Shown piece by piece: positions 7,737 to 17,527 of a stretch of DNA of 23,149 nt. The stretch lies in assembly GCA_003427395.1 (NCBI GenBank), contig BFEA01000037.1:3574898-3598046 (forward strand), read 5' to 3'. A program made the position numbers and the translations under genes. Every line of letters starts with the position of its first letter. The stretch's first letter is position 1. A model generated the notes under the pieces. It made no database searches, was not told the origin of the DNA, and worked only from the letters and a program-made list of their open reading frames with translations. Source of the DNA: Chara braunii (lineage: Eukaryota > Streptophyta > Charophyceae > Charales > Characeae).

Positions 7737-9526
7737 ATGCCGATGAAGAAGGGGGGGAACTCGAGACGCGTGGTCAGATTGATGTGAGAAGGCAGACTCT
7801 GATAGGCCTTCTTCGCCAGTTACTCGGCGAAATACACGGTGCCAGGCCAGAAGCTGAACGGTTGGTGCATGGAGAGTTCAATCTGCGCGCTGCAGAAGGT
7901 AAACTGGAGAATGCAAAGACAATAGTTGAGATGCTGGAAACCGGAAAGAGAGTTGAGGAACTCATCAAGCAAGGGCGAATGGCCCTTGACCGTTATGTCA
8001 CCGAGAACTTTGAGAAGATGGACCAAAGAAGAAAACAAAGGGAAGAAGAGAAGAAAGCAAAGAAGGTGGAACCAAAGCTGTCTGTAGAGATAATGGAGGA
8101 AAACGTCAGGCAATTAGAAAACACACTGCAAGAAGAAAGAAGGAAGATTGAGGAATTCCGGAGAAAGCAAGAAAAGCAAGAAGAAGAAGAGAGGATGATG
8201 GATGAACTTATGCAGAGATTTCACTATGAAGAAGCCGGTACTGAACTTGCATCCATTCTGCAGTCTATAATGGTCTATCTCGTCCACCTCGAAAAGAAAA
8301 TAGATAGTAACACTGCCTCATTGGAGACATTGACTAGACTTATAAAAGGAAAGGACAAGGTCAGGATTTAAGAGGAGACCAAGGGGGAGGAAGTCAAGAA
8401 AGAACCCCAGTAAAAATTAATAAAGGATGCAATGAAGAAGGTAACATAGGAGAGACTCGAAGGTTCCAAGAAGGAATCTGAGAAGTCATTCGAGAATAAA
8501 GAAGAACAAGCCAAGAGAGAAGAACCAACTAAGGAAGCAGAAAAATCGAAAAGGAAAGAAAAGGTTAAAATGAAACTTCCCTTTACTTATAACGGAAAGA
8601 GGGGCGAGCACTTATTGCTCTGGATTGCAGAAATCCAGACATACTGCAGTACTGCGCCGGTAGAGCCAGAAAGCCAAGTGGCTTTTTCGACGTTTTGTCT
8701 TGGCGAGACAACCAAGGAATGGGTATTGTCCGAGGCCAATGCTGCTGGCTTCGAGGATATTGGTGAGTGGGCAAAGACCCCGACTCTCCGAGAATTTATC
8801 CAGAAGATTAAGGAGAGATTCTTGGATAAGACAATGGCTGATAAGGCCTTCGACGAGCTCACCACGATCGGTCAAAAGCGTTAGACCTCTGTGGATGCAC
8901 CGTCACGCGAACTTGATAGGTTGTTGCAGGTACAGGGGTTGAACCTGCAGGACAATCAAGTCCTTTATATCTTCTCGCGTGCATTGCCTGAACCCATTCG
9001 AGGTCATCTCGTGGCTGAAGCCAAATCCGGTAAGTACAAGTTGTACAACTACTGACAGTTTCGTGACCTCTCGCTCCAAAGGGAGCACATGACAACACAG
9101 GTAAAGGGGGCGTATACGTCTGTTGTAAAGAGTGGTCCGGTAGGTGCGTATGGGAAAAAGGTTTTGTGGTGGCAAAAGCGCCAGGACCACATGCTTGTAG
9201 TCTTCGGCGATGATACCGTAGAGAAGTTATCCCTCGACGAGTCTGAGGGAGGAGGAGGTAACGGCGGCAGCGAGTCCAGGAAGGGTGATGTCGCTACCGT
9301 AGTGGCCAACAAGGGAGACCCAAGTCAATGGAAGAAGAAGAGGGGACCGTGCTCGTTTCCCGAGCATCCCGACATCGCGTACGGGAAGCCGTGGGAGTAA
9401 ATGGGAATGACTCATGAGGAGTGCTCATCCAAGATGGACAACCGCTAATGCCTCAAGTGTGGCACCGTGGGTCATGTGATAACATGGTGCCCGGTAATTC
9501 AAAACCCAAAAGCGAGCAGCCAGTAG
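7737..9526 (+). pseudogene. gag: Ty3/gypsy Gag (element B), degraded
   Basis: Gag-like reading continues in one frame from about 7757 to the TAG at 9524. ATGs at 7737 and 7743 are in another frame and reach it across a G7 run at 7751-7757, so a one-base indel may have broken the start. The parts are an N-terminal coiled coil rich in Glu/Lys/Arg (about 7950-8250), a capsid-type domain starting MKLPFTYNGKRGEHLLLW at 8570, and a CCHC zinc knuckle at 9449-9490 with all four ligands intact (CLKCGTVGHVITWC). In-frame stops lie at 8369 (TAA), 8411 (TAA), 8447 (TAG), 8882 (TAG), 9053 (TGA), 9398 (TAA) and 9446 (TAA). Its domain order matches the intact gag of element A. It cannot give a full protein. 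Confidence 0.85.
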
Positions 9527-9546
9527 GAGTAGCGTCTGCTCCTACT
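9506..9546 (+). promoter_or_regulatory. Candidate -1 recoding signal at the element B gag stop
   Basis: Arms at 9522-9532 and 9536-9546 form 11 bp with a CGT loop around the gag TAG at 9524. It is the counterpart of the element A hairpin: two base pairs differ, each changed on both arms so that pairing is kept. CCAAAAG at 9506-9512 lies 10 nt before the stem, as in A. The -1 frame encodes PVGVASAPT, against PVGVATAPT in A. Confidence 0.6.
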
Positions 9547-11640
9547 GAGTTGAGGGGTTTAGACAAAGGTAAGACGCCAATAATCCCTTTCAACCCCTCG
9601 ACTCATACGGCAGCGGATGGCTATTCTTCGGCCCATCTCCGGAACACCCTGAGACAGTCTTATGTTCCGTCTCTCTGGACGATTCCTTTGACGAACTTGG
9701 TAATGAACTCATAGCCTTAAGAAGTTCGTGGGCTCAAAAAACTAGATCTAAGGGTGAGCTAACGATAGCAAACATTGAGATTGCACGTACACGAGTAGGT
9801 GCCTTGTTAGACCCATGATCGATGCGGTCCTATATCTCAAAGAAGGCAATACGAAGGTTGTATCTGGGAATGAAGATAAAGGACTTGCCTAGACCAATCA
9901 TGTCTATGCTGGCAGACAAGAGCACTATCACTGTCTCTCCGTACGTGGACCGTGTGAAATGTCATTTTCGCACAAAGGAAGGTAAGAAGATCCTACATGA
10001 GATATCCTTTCTTATAGAGAAGAATTTGCCCTTTGACATGATTCTGGGTATGGATTGGCAGGAGGAAGCCGACCTAGAAGTCAGGTTCAAAAAAAAAATT
10101 ATAAAGCTGGACGAGAAGTCTGAAATGCGAGCGATCAAGTTGTGTCACATGTCTGGCTACTCGACCTTGTCTTTTTGCTGTATGAGTTACCCAGCCTTTA
10201 GATCGATGGTCGTAAAAAAAACGTTGGATCAGGATGAAATGATGGTACTCGTTAAACGAGTCGGTGAGTGTTCCTCATCTTATCCTTCTTCTATTGAAAA
10301 ACTTCTCGATGAGTATAAGGACTTGCAGACTGATCCGACGAGAATCACTGAGCGCCCTATTAAGCACATGATCGAGATTATTCCCGGAAGCAAGATTCCC
10401 AAGGGTCCCATTTACCGTATGTCTCCTAGGGAACTTGAGGAACTTCGAAAACAACTGCAAGAACTTACAGATAAAGGATGGATTCAGCCCAACTCATCTC
10501 CTTATGGTGCCCCGGTCTTATTCGTGTCCAAAAAGGAAGGTGAACTTAGACTATGCATTGACTATCGTGGGCTGAACTCCGTCACTGTGAAAAACGCGGA
10601 ACCCCGTCCGCGTATTGACGACCTGTTGGACCAGTTGCAAGGTTGCAAGTACTTTAGTGAAATTGATCTCAAGTCACGGTACCACCCGATCGAGGTGGTT
10701 CCTGAAGATCAACATAAGACGGTTTTTCGAACCAAATATGGTCACTAAGAGTTCGTGGTTATGCCTCTCGATTTGCCTAATGCATCTGCGACTTTTCAAA
10801 GGTCAATGAACGAATTGTTTCGTCAATGGTTGGACCGATTTGTAGTAGTCTATCTCGATGACATTCTAGTGTATAGTAAGACATTAGAAGACCACGAGAA
10901 ACATCTACGAATGGTTTTGCAGAAATTGCGTGAGGGCACTTTCAAACTGAACCCCAAAAAGTTTGAGTTTGTTAAGCCTGAAGACTTGTACTTACGGCAT
11001 ATAGTAAACGAAAAAGGACTAAGGCCCGAGGAAAAGAAGATCACAATAATTCGAGATTGACCCTAACCGAAGACTATAACTGAATTGAGAGTTTTTCTAG
11101 GACTTGCTAGATATTATAGGAAGTTCGTCAGAAACTTCTCGTTGATGGCTGCTCCTATGAGAAGACTTCTGAAGAAGAAAAAACTTAGGTTGTGGGACAA
11201 AGATTGTGAGTCGTCGTTCAGAAAGTTGAAGTATGTTCTGACTCACTACCCTGTCTTAAAAATCGTCGATCCTTATCTCCCTTTCATTGTCACAATTGAC
11301 GCAAGTCAGTATGGGATTGGAGTTGTACTACAACAGAATGACGGTAAGGGATATAGACCTATAGACTTTATGTCCAGGAGACTTCCGTCAGAGAAAGTGA
11401 CTAACTCCACCTACGAGAGGGAATTGCATGCCTTAGTTGTTGCACTAGACACCTGAAAGCACTACTTGTTAGGGAGACACTTAACTGTCTACTCAGATCA
11501 TTCTACTCTGAAGTGGATCAAGAATCAACCTAGACTCTCTGATAAGTTAGTTAGATGGTTCGCTTTCATTGACACCTTTGACTTTGAATTGAAAACTATC
11601 AAAGGAAAGTCTAATGTGGTTACGGATGCTTCGTCCAGAC
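9523..11640 (+). pseudogene. pol: Element B pol part 1: protease, reverse transcriptase, RNase H (broken)
   Basis: The frame starts at -1 relative to gag at the hairpin and changes once, near 9600-9650, then stays constant. The protease region has RTRVGALLD, but the retropepsin DSGAT motif is ruined: Asp-Pro-stop-Ser-Met, TGA at 9817-9819. FDMILGMDW remains at about 10035. RT shows [11 protein letters not shown], a mutated [11 protein letters not shown], a mutated MPLDLPNASATFQ and an intact YLDD box near 10850. RNase H shows TIDASQYGIGVVLQQ, TYERELHALVVAL and YSDHSTLKWIKNQPRLS. Further stops are at 10746 (TAA), 11058 (TGA), 11064 (TAA) and 11454 (TGA). Two of the TGAs sit where relatives have Trp. 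Gag and a full-length pol order make this the least deleted of the three elements. Confidence 0.88.
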
Positions 11641-12504
11641 GTGCAGATTTCGTTGGAACTATTGTCTCCTACCTCGATATCGGGAATGAACTGAAGGAAC
11701 AAATCCGAAAGGGTTATGAGAGCGATCCTATCTGGAGTCCTATCATTGGGACCCTATGAAAAAACCCTGAACTATTCCCAGAATATCGAATGACTGATGA
11801 CTTACTCTTCTGTCTAGACAAAATCGAAGAAAGATTATGCATTCCTCATGAAGAACAAATCAAGAGTCTAATCATTGGGGAATGTCATGATGTTGAGGGT
11901 CACTTTGGTTTTAAGAAGATGTATGCTGATGTACGACAACGTTTTGAATGGAAAGGAATGAAAGAAGATGTCCTAACCTATGTACGAACTCCTCTTGTCT
12001 ATCAGGGAAACAATCCCTCGCATGAGAATCCTTTGGGACTATTGAGACCACTGCCTATTCCAAGTGAGCCAGGTGAGTCTATCTCCATAGACTTTACGAG
12101 TCTCACTAAGAGCCGAAACGACAACAGTCAGGTAATGGTCATTGTGGATACATTTTTTAAATATGCTATGTTCATTCCTTTACCAGCCGAAGCTATAACT
12201 GAATTGGTCATCCAGAAGTTCCAAATGCGATGGTTTTCTGAGTATGGATTCCCGAAAACCATCGTTTTCGACAGGGATGTACGGTTCACTAGTCTACAAT
12301 GGCAAAAGTTGATGGAAGTCTATGGCACCTGGTTGACCATGTCGTCAGGCAAACATCCTGAAACGAATGGCCAAACTGAACAAATGAACCGTCTGTGCGA
12401 GCAACTTTTGCGCATGTATGTCCGACCCGATCAAGTGGATTGGGATGAGAACTTACCTAAGATTGCTAGTGCTTATAATAACAGTATACATACTGTTACA
12501 GGTA
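11641..12504 (+). pseudogene. pol: Element B integrase (broken by mutation and a MITE)
   Basis: This is a gypsy integrase. The zinc-binding part keeps ECHDVEGH, but both cysteines of the HHCC motif are lost (YVRTPLVYQGN, where relatives have Cys at the two positions). The catalytic core keeps all three acidic residues: SIDFTSL, FDRDVRF, and the Glu of GQTEQMNR, with 35 residues between the second Asp and the Glu (D35E). A TGA interrupts at 11757-11759. Reading ends where the MITE inserts at 12505. Sequence after the MITE resumes in the frame expected for a 140-bp insertion. Confidence 0.87.
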
Positions 12505-12641
12505 AAGCATACTCACACTAGGGCCTCAAACTCGCAAAATCACAAAATGAGCGGCCATATCGAGTCCTTGTAAAGGAAGGACTAGATCTGGCCGCTCATT
12601 TTGGGATTTTGCGACTTTGAGGGCCTAATGTGAGTATGCCC
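12505..12641. mobile_element. 137-bp foldback MITE (DNA transposon derivative) within element B pol
   Basis: Almost the whole segment is one inverted repeat. The left end AAGCATACTCACA and the right end, read from the other strand, GGGCATACTCACA continue through arms of about 63 bp with about eight mismatches. A short centre follows. It interrupts integrase coding sequence, and GTA flanks it at 12502-12504 and 12642-12644. Removing one GTA and the insert restores the reading, which supports a 3-bp target duplication. It has no coding capacity. The superfamily is undecided: 3-bp duplications fit PIF/Harbinger or CACTA, but the terminal sequence matches neither clearly. Confidence 0.85.
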
Positions 12642-12644
12642 GTA

Positions 12645-13300
12645 GAACGCCTAATGCACTGCATAAAGGTTGGAAGGCTCGACATACCATAGGTTCTCTA
12701 ACTCAGGACCAGATTCAGAGGCTACCCCCAGACACTCGTGAATTTGCAGTTTTATATGAAGAAGATATTAAAAAGGTAAAGGAAAATATGCAGAAAGCCC
12801 AACTGCAGATGATTGAGCATGCTAATAAACATCGTCGGCCATCGCAGTTCCAGGAAGGTGATCTGGTATGGGTGAAGTCTAAAGAATTTTCCTTGGAAGA
12901 AAACATATCTTAAAAACTGCTGCCTGTTTACTACAGACCCTGGGAAGTTCTCAAGGTTATTGGGGATGCAGATGGACCTTCCTATCGAATAGATGTACCC
13001 ACACACCTACGGACTTATCCTGTCTTTCATGCGTCTAAACTCTTGGCATATGTAGAGGGAACTGAATTTCCAAATAGACCATCAATGTTTCCCCCTTCCA
13101 TGAATGGAGGTTACAAAGTTAAGAAGATTGTGGAACATGGCTATTTCTCTACAAGCGGCAGAGGACGACTGCAGAAGCAGTATACGGTAACGTTCACATC
13201 TCAATCCCCTACTGAAGCTAGATGGTTCAGTAAAAAGGAAATCTTACCTACTGCTCCTGATATTGTTGCTGCATACGAACGTGGGTTGAAAGAAAATTGA
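12645..13300 (+). pseudogene. pol: Element B pol part 2: integrase C-terminal region and chromodomain-like tail
   Basis: One frame runs from the MITE to the TGA at 13298-13300. It shows LHKGWKARHT, QMIEHANKHRRPSQFQEGDLVWV, DGPSYRIDVPTHLRTYPVFHASKLL, and then a chromodomain-like end with IVEHGYFSTSGRGRLQKQYTVTF and ARWFSKKEILPTAPDIVAAYERGL. A single TAA lies at 12911-12913, at the same homologous site (after ENIS) as the TAG at 5421 in element A. The end fits the usual pol terminus of this lineage. Confidence 0.87.
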
Positions 13301-13852
13301 TGTGTTTCTCCAATGCAATAACCCATGCAGCATGCCTCGTGGATTGCCTGAGGGCCTCGCCAGGCCACCGTCAGATCAGGCCAAAGGGGAAAAAGGACCC
13401 CTATGTAGATTTAGGGCCTGAGCAGGCGATAGTTGACCGAAGTCAACTACCTGACGCCCAACAACCAAAGTCAAAGTGGACCCAACCCAGGTTGTCGGTC
13501 ATACACACACACTTGTTTGTATGCAGGTACCCAGACAGGATCAAGACCAAGTGGAAGTCTGCAACTGAACACAATCCAGACCCTCGACTGCGAGTCAATC
13601 TGCACGACTGTAGGTGGGAGACCTGAGGCCAGACTGCCTCGTCAAACACTACATAAGGCTTGGTCTCCAGGAAGTCAACATTCAGTCTGGTTATGCTGCC
13701 TCAACGCTGGCTTGACTCTAGCTCGTCGCTGGATTGACGCTGGCTGGACGCTGGCTTGACGCTGGCTTGACGTTGGCTGTGCGCTGGTGCTGAGGACGAC
13801 GGCGCGAAACTGTGGTAGCATACTAGCGCCTTCTCTGCAGAGCGCCAGCCTC
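13301..13852. other. Non-coding region after element B pol
   Basis: I see no convincing gene. A perfect 8-bp inverted repeat with a CGAA loop, TAGTTGAC/GTCAACTA, sits at 13430-13449 and places two TTGAC cores head to head. Imperfect CTGGCTTGACG repeats cluster at about 13709-13778. This is probably 3' untranslated or LTR sequence of B, but no matching 5' copy was found. Confidence 0.45.
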
Positions 13853-14100
13853 TGCTGATGTGGCGCATGCCACCTGTCTTCATTGCTGATGTGGCGCATG
13901 CCACCCATCTTCATTGCTGATCTGGCGCATGCCACCTGTCTACATTGCTGATGAGGCGCAGGCCATTTGTCTTCATTGCTGATGTGGCACATGCCACCTG
14001 TCTACATTGCTGATGTGGCGCAGGCCATTTGTCTTCACTGCTGATGTGGCGCATGCCACCTGTCTCTATTGCTGACCTGGCGCTGGCCACACAGTCTACA
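13853..14100. repeat. Tandem array of eight 31-bp units
   Basis: Eight units of exactly 31 bp with no length variation span 13853-14100. The unit starts TGCTGATGTGGCGCATGCCA and ends with a CCTGTCTTCAT-like tail. In most units GTGGC and GCCAC flank GCAT, a 5-bp inverted repeat. Units differ by a few substitutions, and two share a variant tail (CAGGCCATTTGTCTTCA), which suggests alternating or higher-order duplication. Confidence 0.93.
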
Positions 14101-14225
14101 TGAGGTGACTGGCTGCGACAAGGAGGGAGATCGGGATTTGTGGATGATTGGGAAAGTGGTACTCACCTGAGGTTGACGTCGATACCGTGCACTGCTGTTT
14201 GTCTTCATTGTCTCCATGAGATGAC

Positions 14226-14241
14226 AGTGCCACGTGGCACT
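14226..14241. promoter_or_regulatory. Perfect 16-bp palindrome with a central CACGTG (G-box)
   Basis: AGTGCCACGTGGCACT reads the same on both strands. CACGTG is the plant G-box recognised by bZIP and bHLH factors. It lies about 125 bp after the 31-bp array, and TGACGTGG follows at about 14287. Binding is inference. Confidence 0.6.
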
Positions 14242-15526
14242 TCTAGGTGATCAGGACTTGTCAAACTTGTTACTGTATATTGATTGATGACGTGGAGGCG
14301 AGGGGAAGCCCGGAGAAGGAGTGGGTGATATTTGGGCTACTCTTTTGTGGTCATTGATTATCTCTTTCACCCTCTCATTTGTTTATTCCGCGTCCACTCT
14401 CTTCGTCTAATGGTAACGAGATATTGTATCAGATATCACTTTCACGATTACTGGAGACATTGTGCAGATCTGAGTTTACTTGTACTTTGACGTCTGATGA
14501 GTATCTTCCAGTCTGGGTTCATTACAATATGCCGCGTTGATTCGCTGATTTCTGGATTATTGGGTTCGGAAATTCCGAATTATAAATCGCTGATTCATTC
14601 CGATCTTTGTTTTGGAATCTTTTGCGTGGATATTATTTTCTTTTCACGCATTTTGGTGGTAACGAAAATTCCGAAATTCGTTATTTCTGCAAGGAACCTG
14701 ACTGTTCACAACTTGCTGGAGTGCTTCACTTCGCATGCATACATGTCTCCACAGAGATAGGATAGCTTCACACAAAGCCAAAGTTGAGATGAGATAGGAA
14801 CCAGATAGCGCAACTCATATTATAAAATTCACATTAAACAAGAGTATCTCGAGTTCAAAGGTTCAGCACCAACAAAATGCAAGTCTTCTTCACTCAGTCG
14901 TCATCATAGGACCTGGCTCAGCCAGTGTCACCCTTCAACTCACAAGTATGGCGCAAACAGGTAAGTAATCACCATATCCCACGTTGTAACTTGTCTTCTC
15001 TCTCCTTATCTTCTCTCTCAAGATCCCTGTCGTGGTTCCCTTCTCTCACTATGCATGCACAACCCTTGTCTACGAGAATCTACTCTGAATGCCTCTCACT
15101 GATATCCTACTACTAACCCCACTACTTCTACATTACTAACTCAGGCTGGCGCAACTATGGCTTCCCTGCAGCCAGCGCCCAGCTCATCTCCCTTCTGGCG
15201 CAGCTTCTTCTGCCAGCGCCCCTCCCTGCACTATAGCGCACAAGTGCCTCAGCACTTCCACGCATCAATGCCAATGGGAATTTGTCCTTGTGGGGAGGCT
15301 GCCTCGTTCTTTATAATGCTGGCCTCCCCTTGTGAGGTCTGAACTCAGCCTGTCTTGGGTCCTGTCCCAATCCCAGCCTCTGTGGAGTGTGTCCCAATAC
15401 CTTTTCCTTCAAGGTCTGCTGCTGCTGCGGCCTTCAGGCCTGAATTTTGGACTTAGGGCCTGTATCTAGACTCTCCTTCTGACTTAATTCGTGACTGAGA
15501 CTTTATCCTCTTGACTTCTTTTGGAC
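14242..15526. other. Intergenic region without a recognisable gene
   Basis: No protein with recognisable motifs is seen. AT-rich stretches between 14400 and 14700 hold two AAATTCCGAA-centred inverted repeats, at 14565-14579 and 14661-14682. About 15150-15250 is rich in CAGCGCC and CCCTGCAC, words also present in the LTR of element C, perhaps a decayed LTR fragment. Other short open frames here lack any supporting feature. Confidence 0.4.
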
Positions 15527-15610
15527 AGACACACCTACTGCTCGAATAGACACACATTCCGCACGAACAGACACACATACTGCACGTACAGACACATCTC
15601 CTGCATGAAC
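15527..15610. repeat. Four tandem 21-bp units
   Basis: Four contiguous units of exactly 21 bp follow AGACACAYMTWCYGCAYGAAC. Because 21 is a multiple of three, the minus strand reads a 7-residue repeat (VSVRAVC-like) in a 61-codon frame, but nothing else supports coding. Confidence 0.85.
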
Positions 15611-15627
15611 AAACATGATTTGCACAC

Positions 15628-15685
15628 CCCCTGGATGAACAGATGTGACTCTCATATCTGAATATTGCAACTGTTCGTCCAGGGG
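15628..15685. repeat. 15-bp inverted repeat
   Basis: CCCCTGGATGAACAG at 15628-15642 pairs with CTGTTCGTCCAGGGG at 15671-15685, with one mismatch and a 28-nt interval. It sits just after the 21-bp repeats, whose units also contain GAAC. Confidence 0.65.
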
Positions 15686-15913
15686 CACAACTGTGACCTT
15701 TGATATTGACTTTTACTTAGCTAGGATGTGACTTTTGATCCTGAGAACATGTCCTTTGATCTGCTTTCACGAGTTGACTCTGGGCGAGCAACCCCACTAT
15801 GCTGCACTCGTCAGTCAGGGTCTGAATCGGGTAAAGGCCCTTTTATTTCATTGTTTCTTTCGTTATTCCGAGATTCTGAAATTATTTTTATGGAAAACCT
15901 CTCTTTGCAGTTC

Positions 15914-15937
15914 TTTTTTTTTTTTTTTTTTTTTTTT
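15914..15937. repeat. T24 homopolymer (poly-A on the minus strand)
   Basis: Twenty-four uninterrupted T residues. A poly-A tail on the minus strand could mark a retroposed sequence lying at higher coordinates, but I recognise no SINE, LINE or processed gene next to it and no target duplication. Confidence 0.9.
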
Positions 15938-16519
15938 CAAACCAACCCTGCCCGTTCTATTCTGGGGGACGTCAGTCCGGTTGCTTATTACCGGCAAGCA
16001 TGAAAAAATGACATGAATGCTCGAGACAAAAGAAAACAGCATATCCACTCTAGACACCAATAAGGGTGCGGGGCTGTGAAAGGAAACTCACGCCTCAATC
16101 TGGGAGCGTCTGTAGAAGTCGGTCTGTTGGCCACGAAACTTACTGGCAGTACCCAGGCGCACAGCAGACAGGCCCCAAGAAGAGTCGAGTACTGGCAGGG
16201 GTTCATTTAGCAGTCTCAGAATGCTGCCCAAGGAGCACAGATCCAACAAACACAATGTTCCACCCTAGATGCCTTCCCTATCTGATTCTAATTGCCCACT
16301 TCTCCCTCACATTCCCATGTTGCCAAAACAGCCCGTTACCAAAACAACCCGTTATCCGTATTTAAACTAAAAGCCCATTATCCCCTTATTTAAACTAAAT
16401 AGCCACTCACCACCTCATCATCGTGAGGGTAGCCTAAAGAACCTACTTTCCCTTTCCCCTCCTTCCTTCCCATGGTTCCGGTTTGCCAATATAGCCTGTT
16501 AACCCTTGATTAGAACTAG
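15938..16519. other. Intergenic region before element C
   Basis: No gene is seen. Short imperfect duplications occupy about 16322-16404: CCAAAACARCCCGTTA twice, and ATTTAAACTAAA-centred units at 16351 and 16377. The last five bases, ACTAG at 16515-16519, should be the target duplication of element C; the other copy is beyond the window. Confidence 0.45.
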
Positions 16520-17497
16520 TGCAAGGAAAATGAACAGAAGCGAGATGACAATATTCAGATTGCACAATCACATTGAAAGCCAGATCGTATCACAGTGTTC
16601 AGAAAGCAGGATTGCACCAATATGACATCAATGGAGAATCGTAGCACTGAAAACCCATGTCAATGAGAGCTTGCTCTTGCCACCACCAACATATGTATCC
16701 AATCCCTATCCCCCTACTTGGCGCTCGGCGCTACTAATAGCCTACTAATTGACAATGCAACTGTTGACGTCAACAGCCTCCGAAGTACTTGAAGACGTCG
16801 CCCATGCAGACCATCGCCAATACCAGGTATGTGCCCTCACATCATCATCATCATCCTTCTCTCTCTCTCCCTCGACTCTCCCCCACGTCTTCCCTTGTTG
16901 AACACCCGAAGACCACCCCTGCGCCTCACTGTACATCCAAGCCCGCCAGCTATGGAGGCTGGGCTATGGCGCTGCCCTCAGCAGCGCCCTGCTCCCTGCA
17001 CGAGCGCACCTGCTAGCACCTCGCCTCTCAGCGCTAGCAGCAGCCCAAGAGCTTCAGCTCCAACAGAGTTGCCGCCAACATGCGAGTGCTCGAATGAATG
17101 GCCAGGCAGCGAGCCCTTTCCTATATGGAAAGAGCTGGCCTGCCTTCGCAGCCTGGCTGGCCTGGGCCTGGGCCCACAAGCTCCCGGTAGGCCCCAGGAT
17201 GCTGCGCCTTTGGTGCAGCTACTGGGCCTCATTCGGTTGGGCCTCCCAACTGTCTGTGTATGCGGCTGCGAATCTCGTCCAGGGGCTGTGCTTTCAGAAG
17301 AGCCTGGAAGGCCGTGGAATTTCCTTGCTTCTCGGCTTGTGATTTCCTCAACCAACTGCCCCGACGAAACTGCTTGGACCCCAAATATGAAATTAACAGT
17401 TGAGCACCTCTTGTAACTTGTTAGGCCCGCCTTCACTTAGGGCAGGCACAAATGCAACAAGGGGCCCTTACGCCTGCCGAGGACCCAGATCCTCGCA
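16520..17497 (-). mobile_element. 3' LTR of element C (978 bp)
   Basis: The segment begins TGCAAGG and ends CCTCGCA on the + strand, so in element orientation it starts TG, ends CA and has 7-bp imperfect terminal inverted repeats. Its first 483 bases align with 22644-23149, the partial 5' LTR. A polypurine tract abuts its inner edge. By eye there are about ten substitutions in the first 200 bp, plus a 22-bp indel, so the insertion is not recent. The outer boundary is supported by both LTR copies; the inner boundary rests on the terminal motif and the polypurine tract only. Confidence 0.85.
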
Positions 17498-17510
17498 TTC
17501 CCTCCTCCTA
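17498..17510 (-). promoter_or_regulatory. Polypurine tract of element C
   Basis: Read on the minus strand, TAGGAGGAGGGAA lies directly before the 3' LTR. In LTR retrotransposons the polypurine tract primes plus-strand DNA synthesis at exactly this place. Confidence 0.75.
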
Positions 17511-17527
17511 GTCCTCTGAGAAGTCTT

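Noticed and set aside
8447-12913. Alternative genetic code (UAR as Gln or UGA as Trp) to explain in-frame stops
   Set aside because: Comparison of A, B and C shows stops replacing Lys, Tyr, Gln, Arg, Trp, Gly and others, with frameshifts and lost catalytic residues as well. Ordinary decay explains this better.
13853-14100. CRISPR array
   Set aside because: Units are contiguous 31-bp repeats with no unique spacers, in a retrotransposon context without cas genes.
16829-17416. 195-aa + strand and 152-aa - strand open frames
   Set aside because: Both lie inside the 3' LTR of element C, are low-complexity Pro/Ser/Ala-rich and show no motif.
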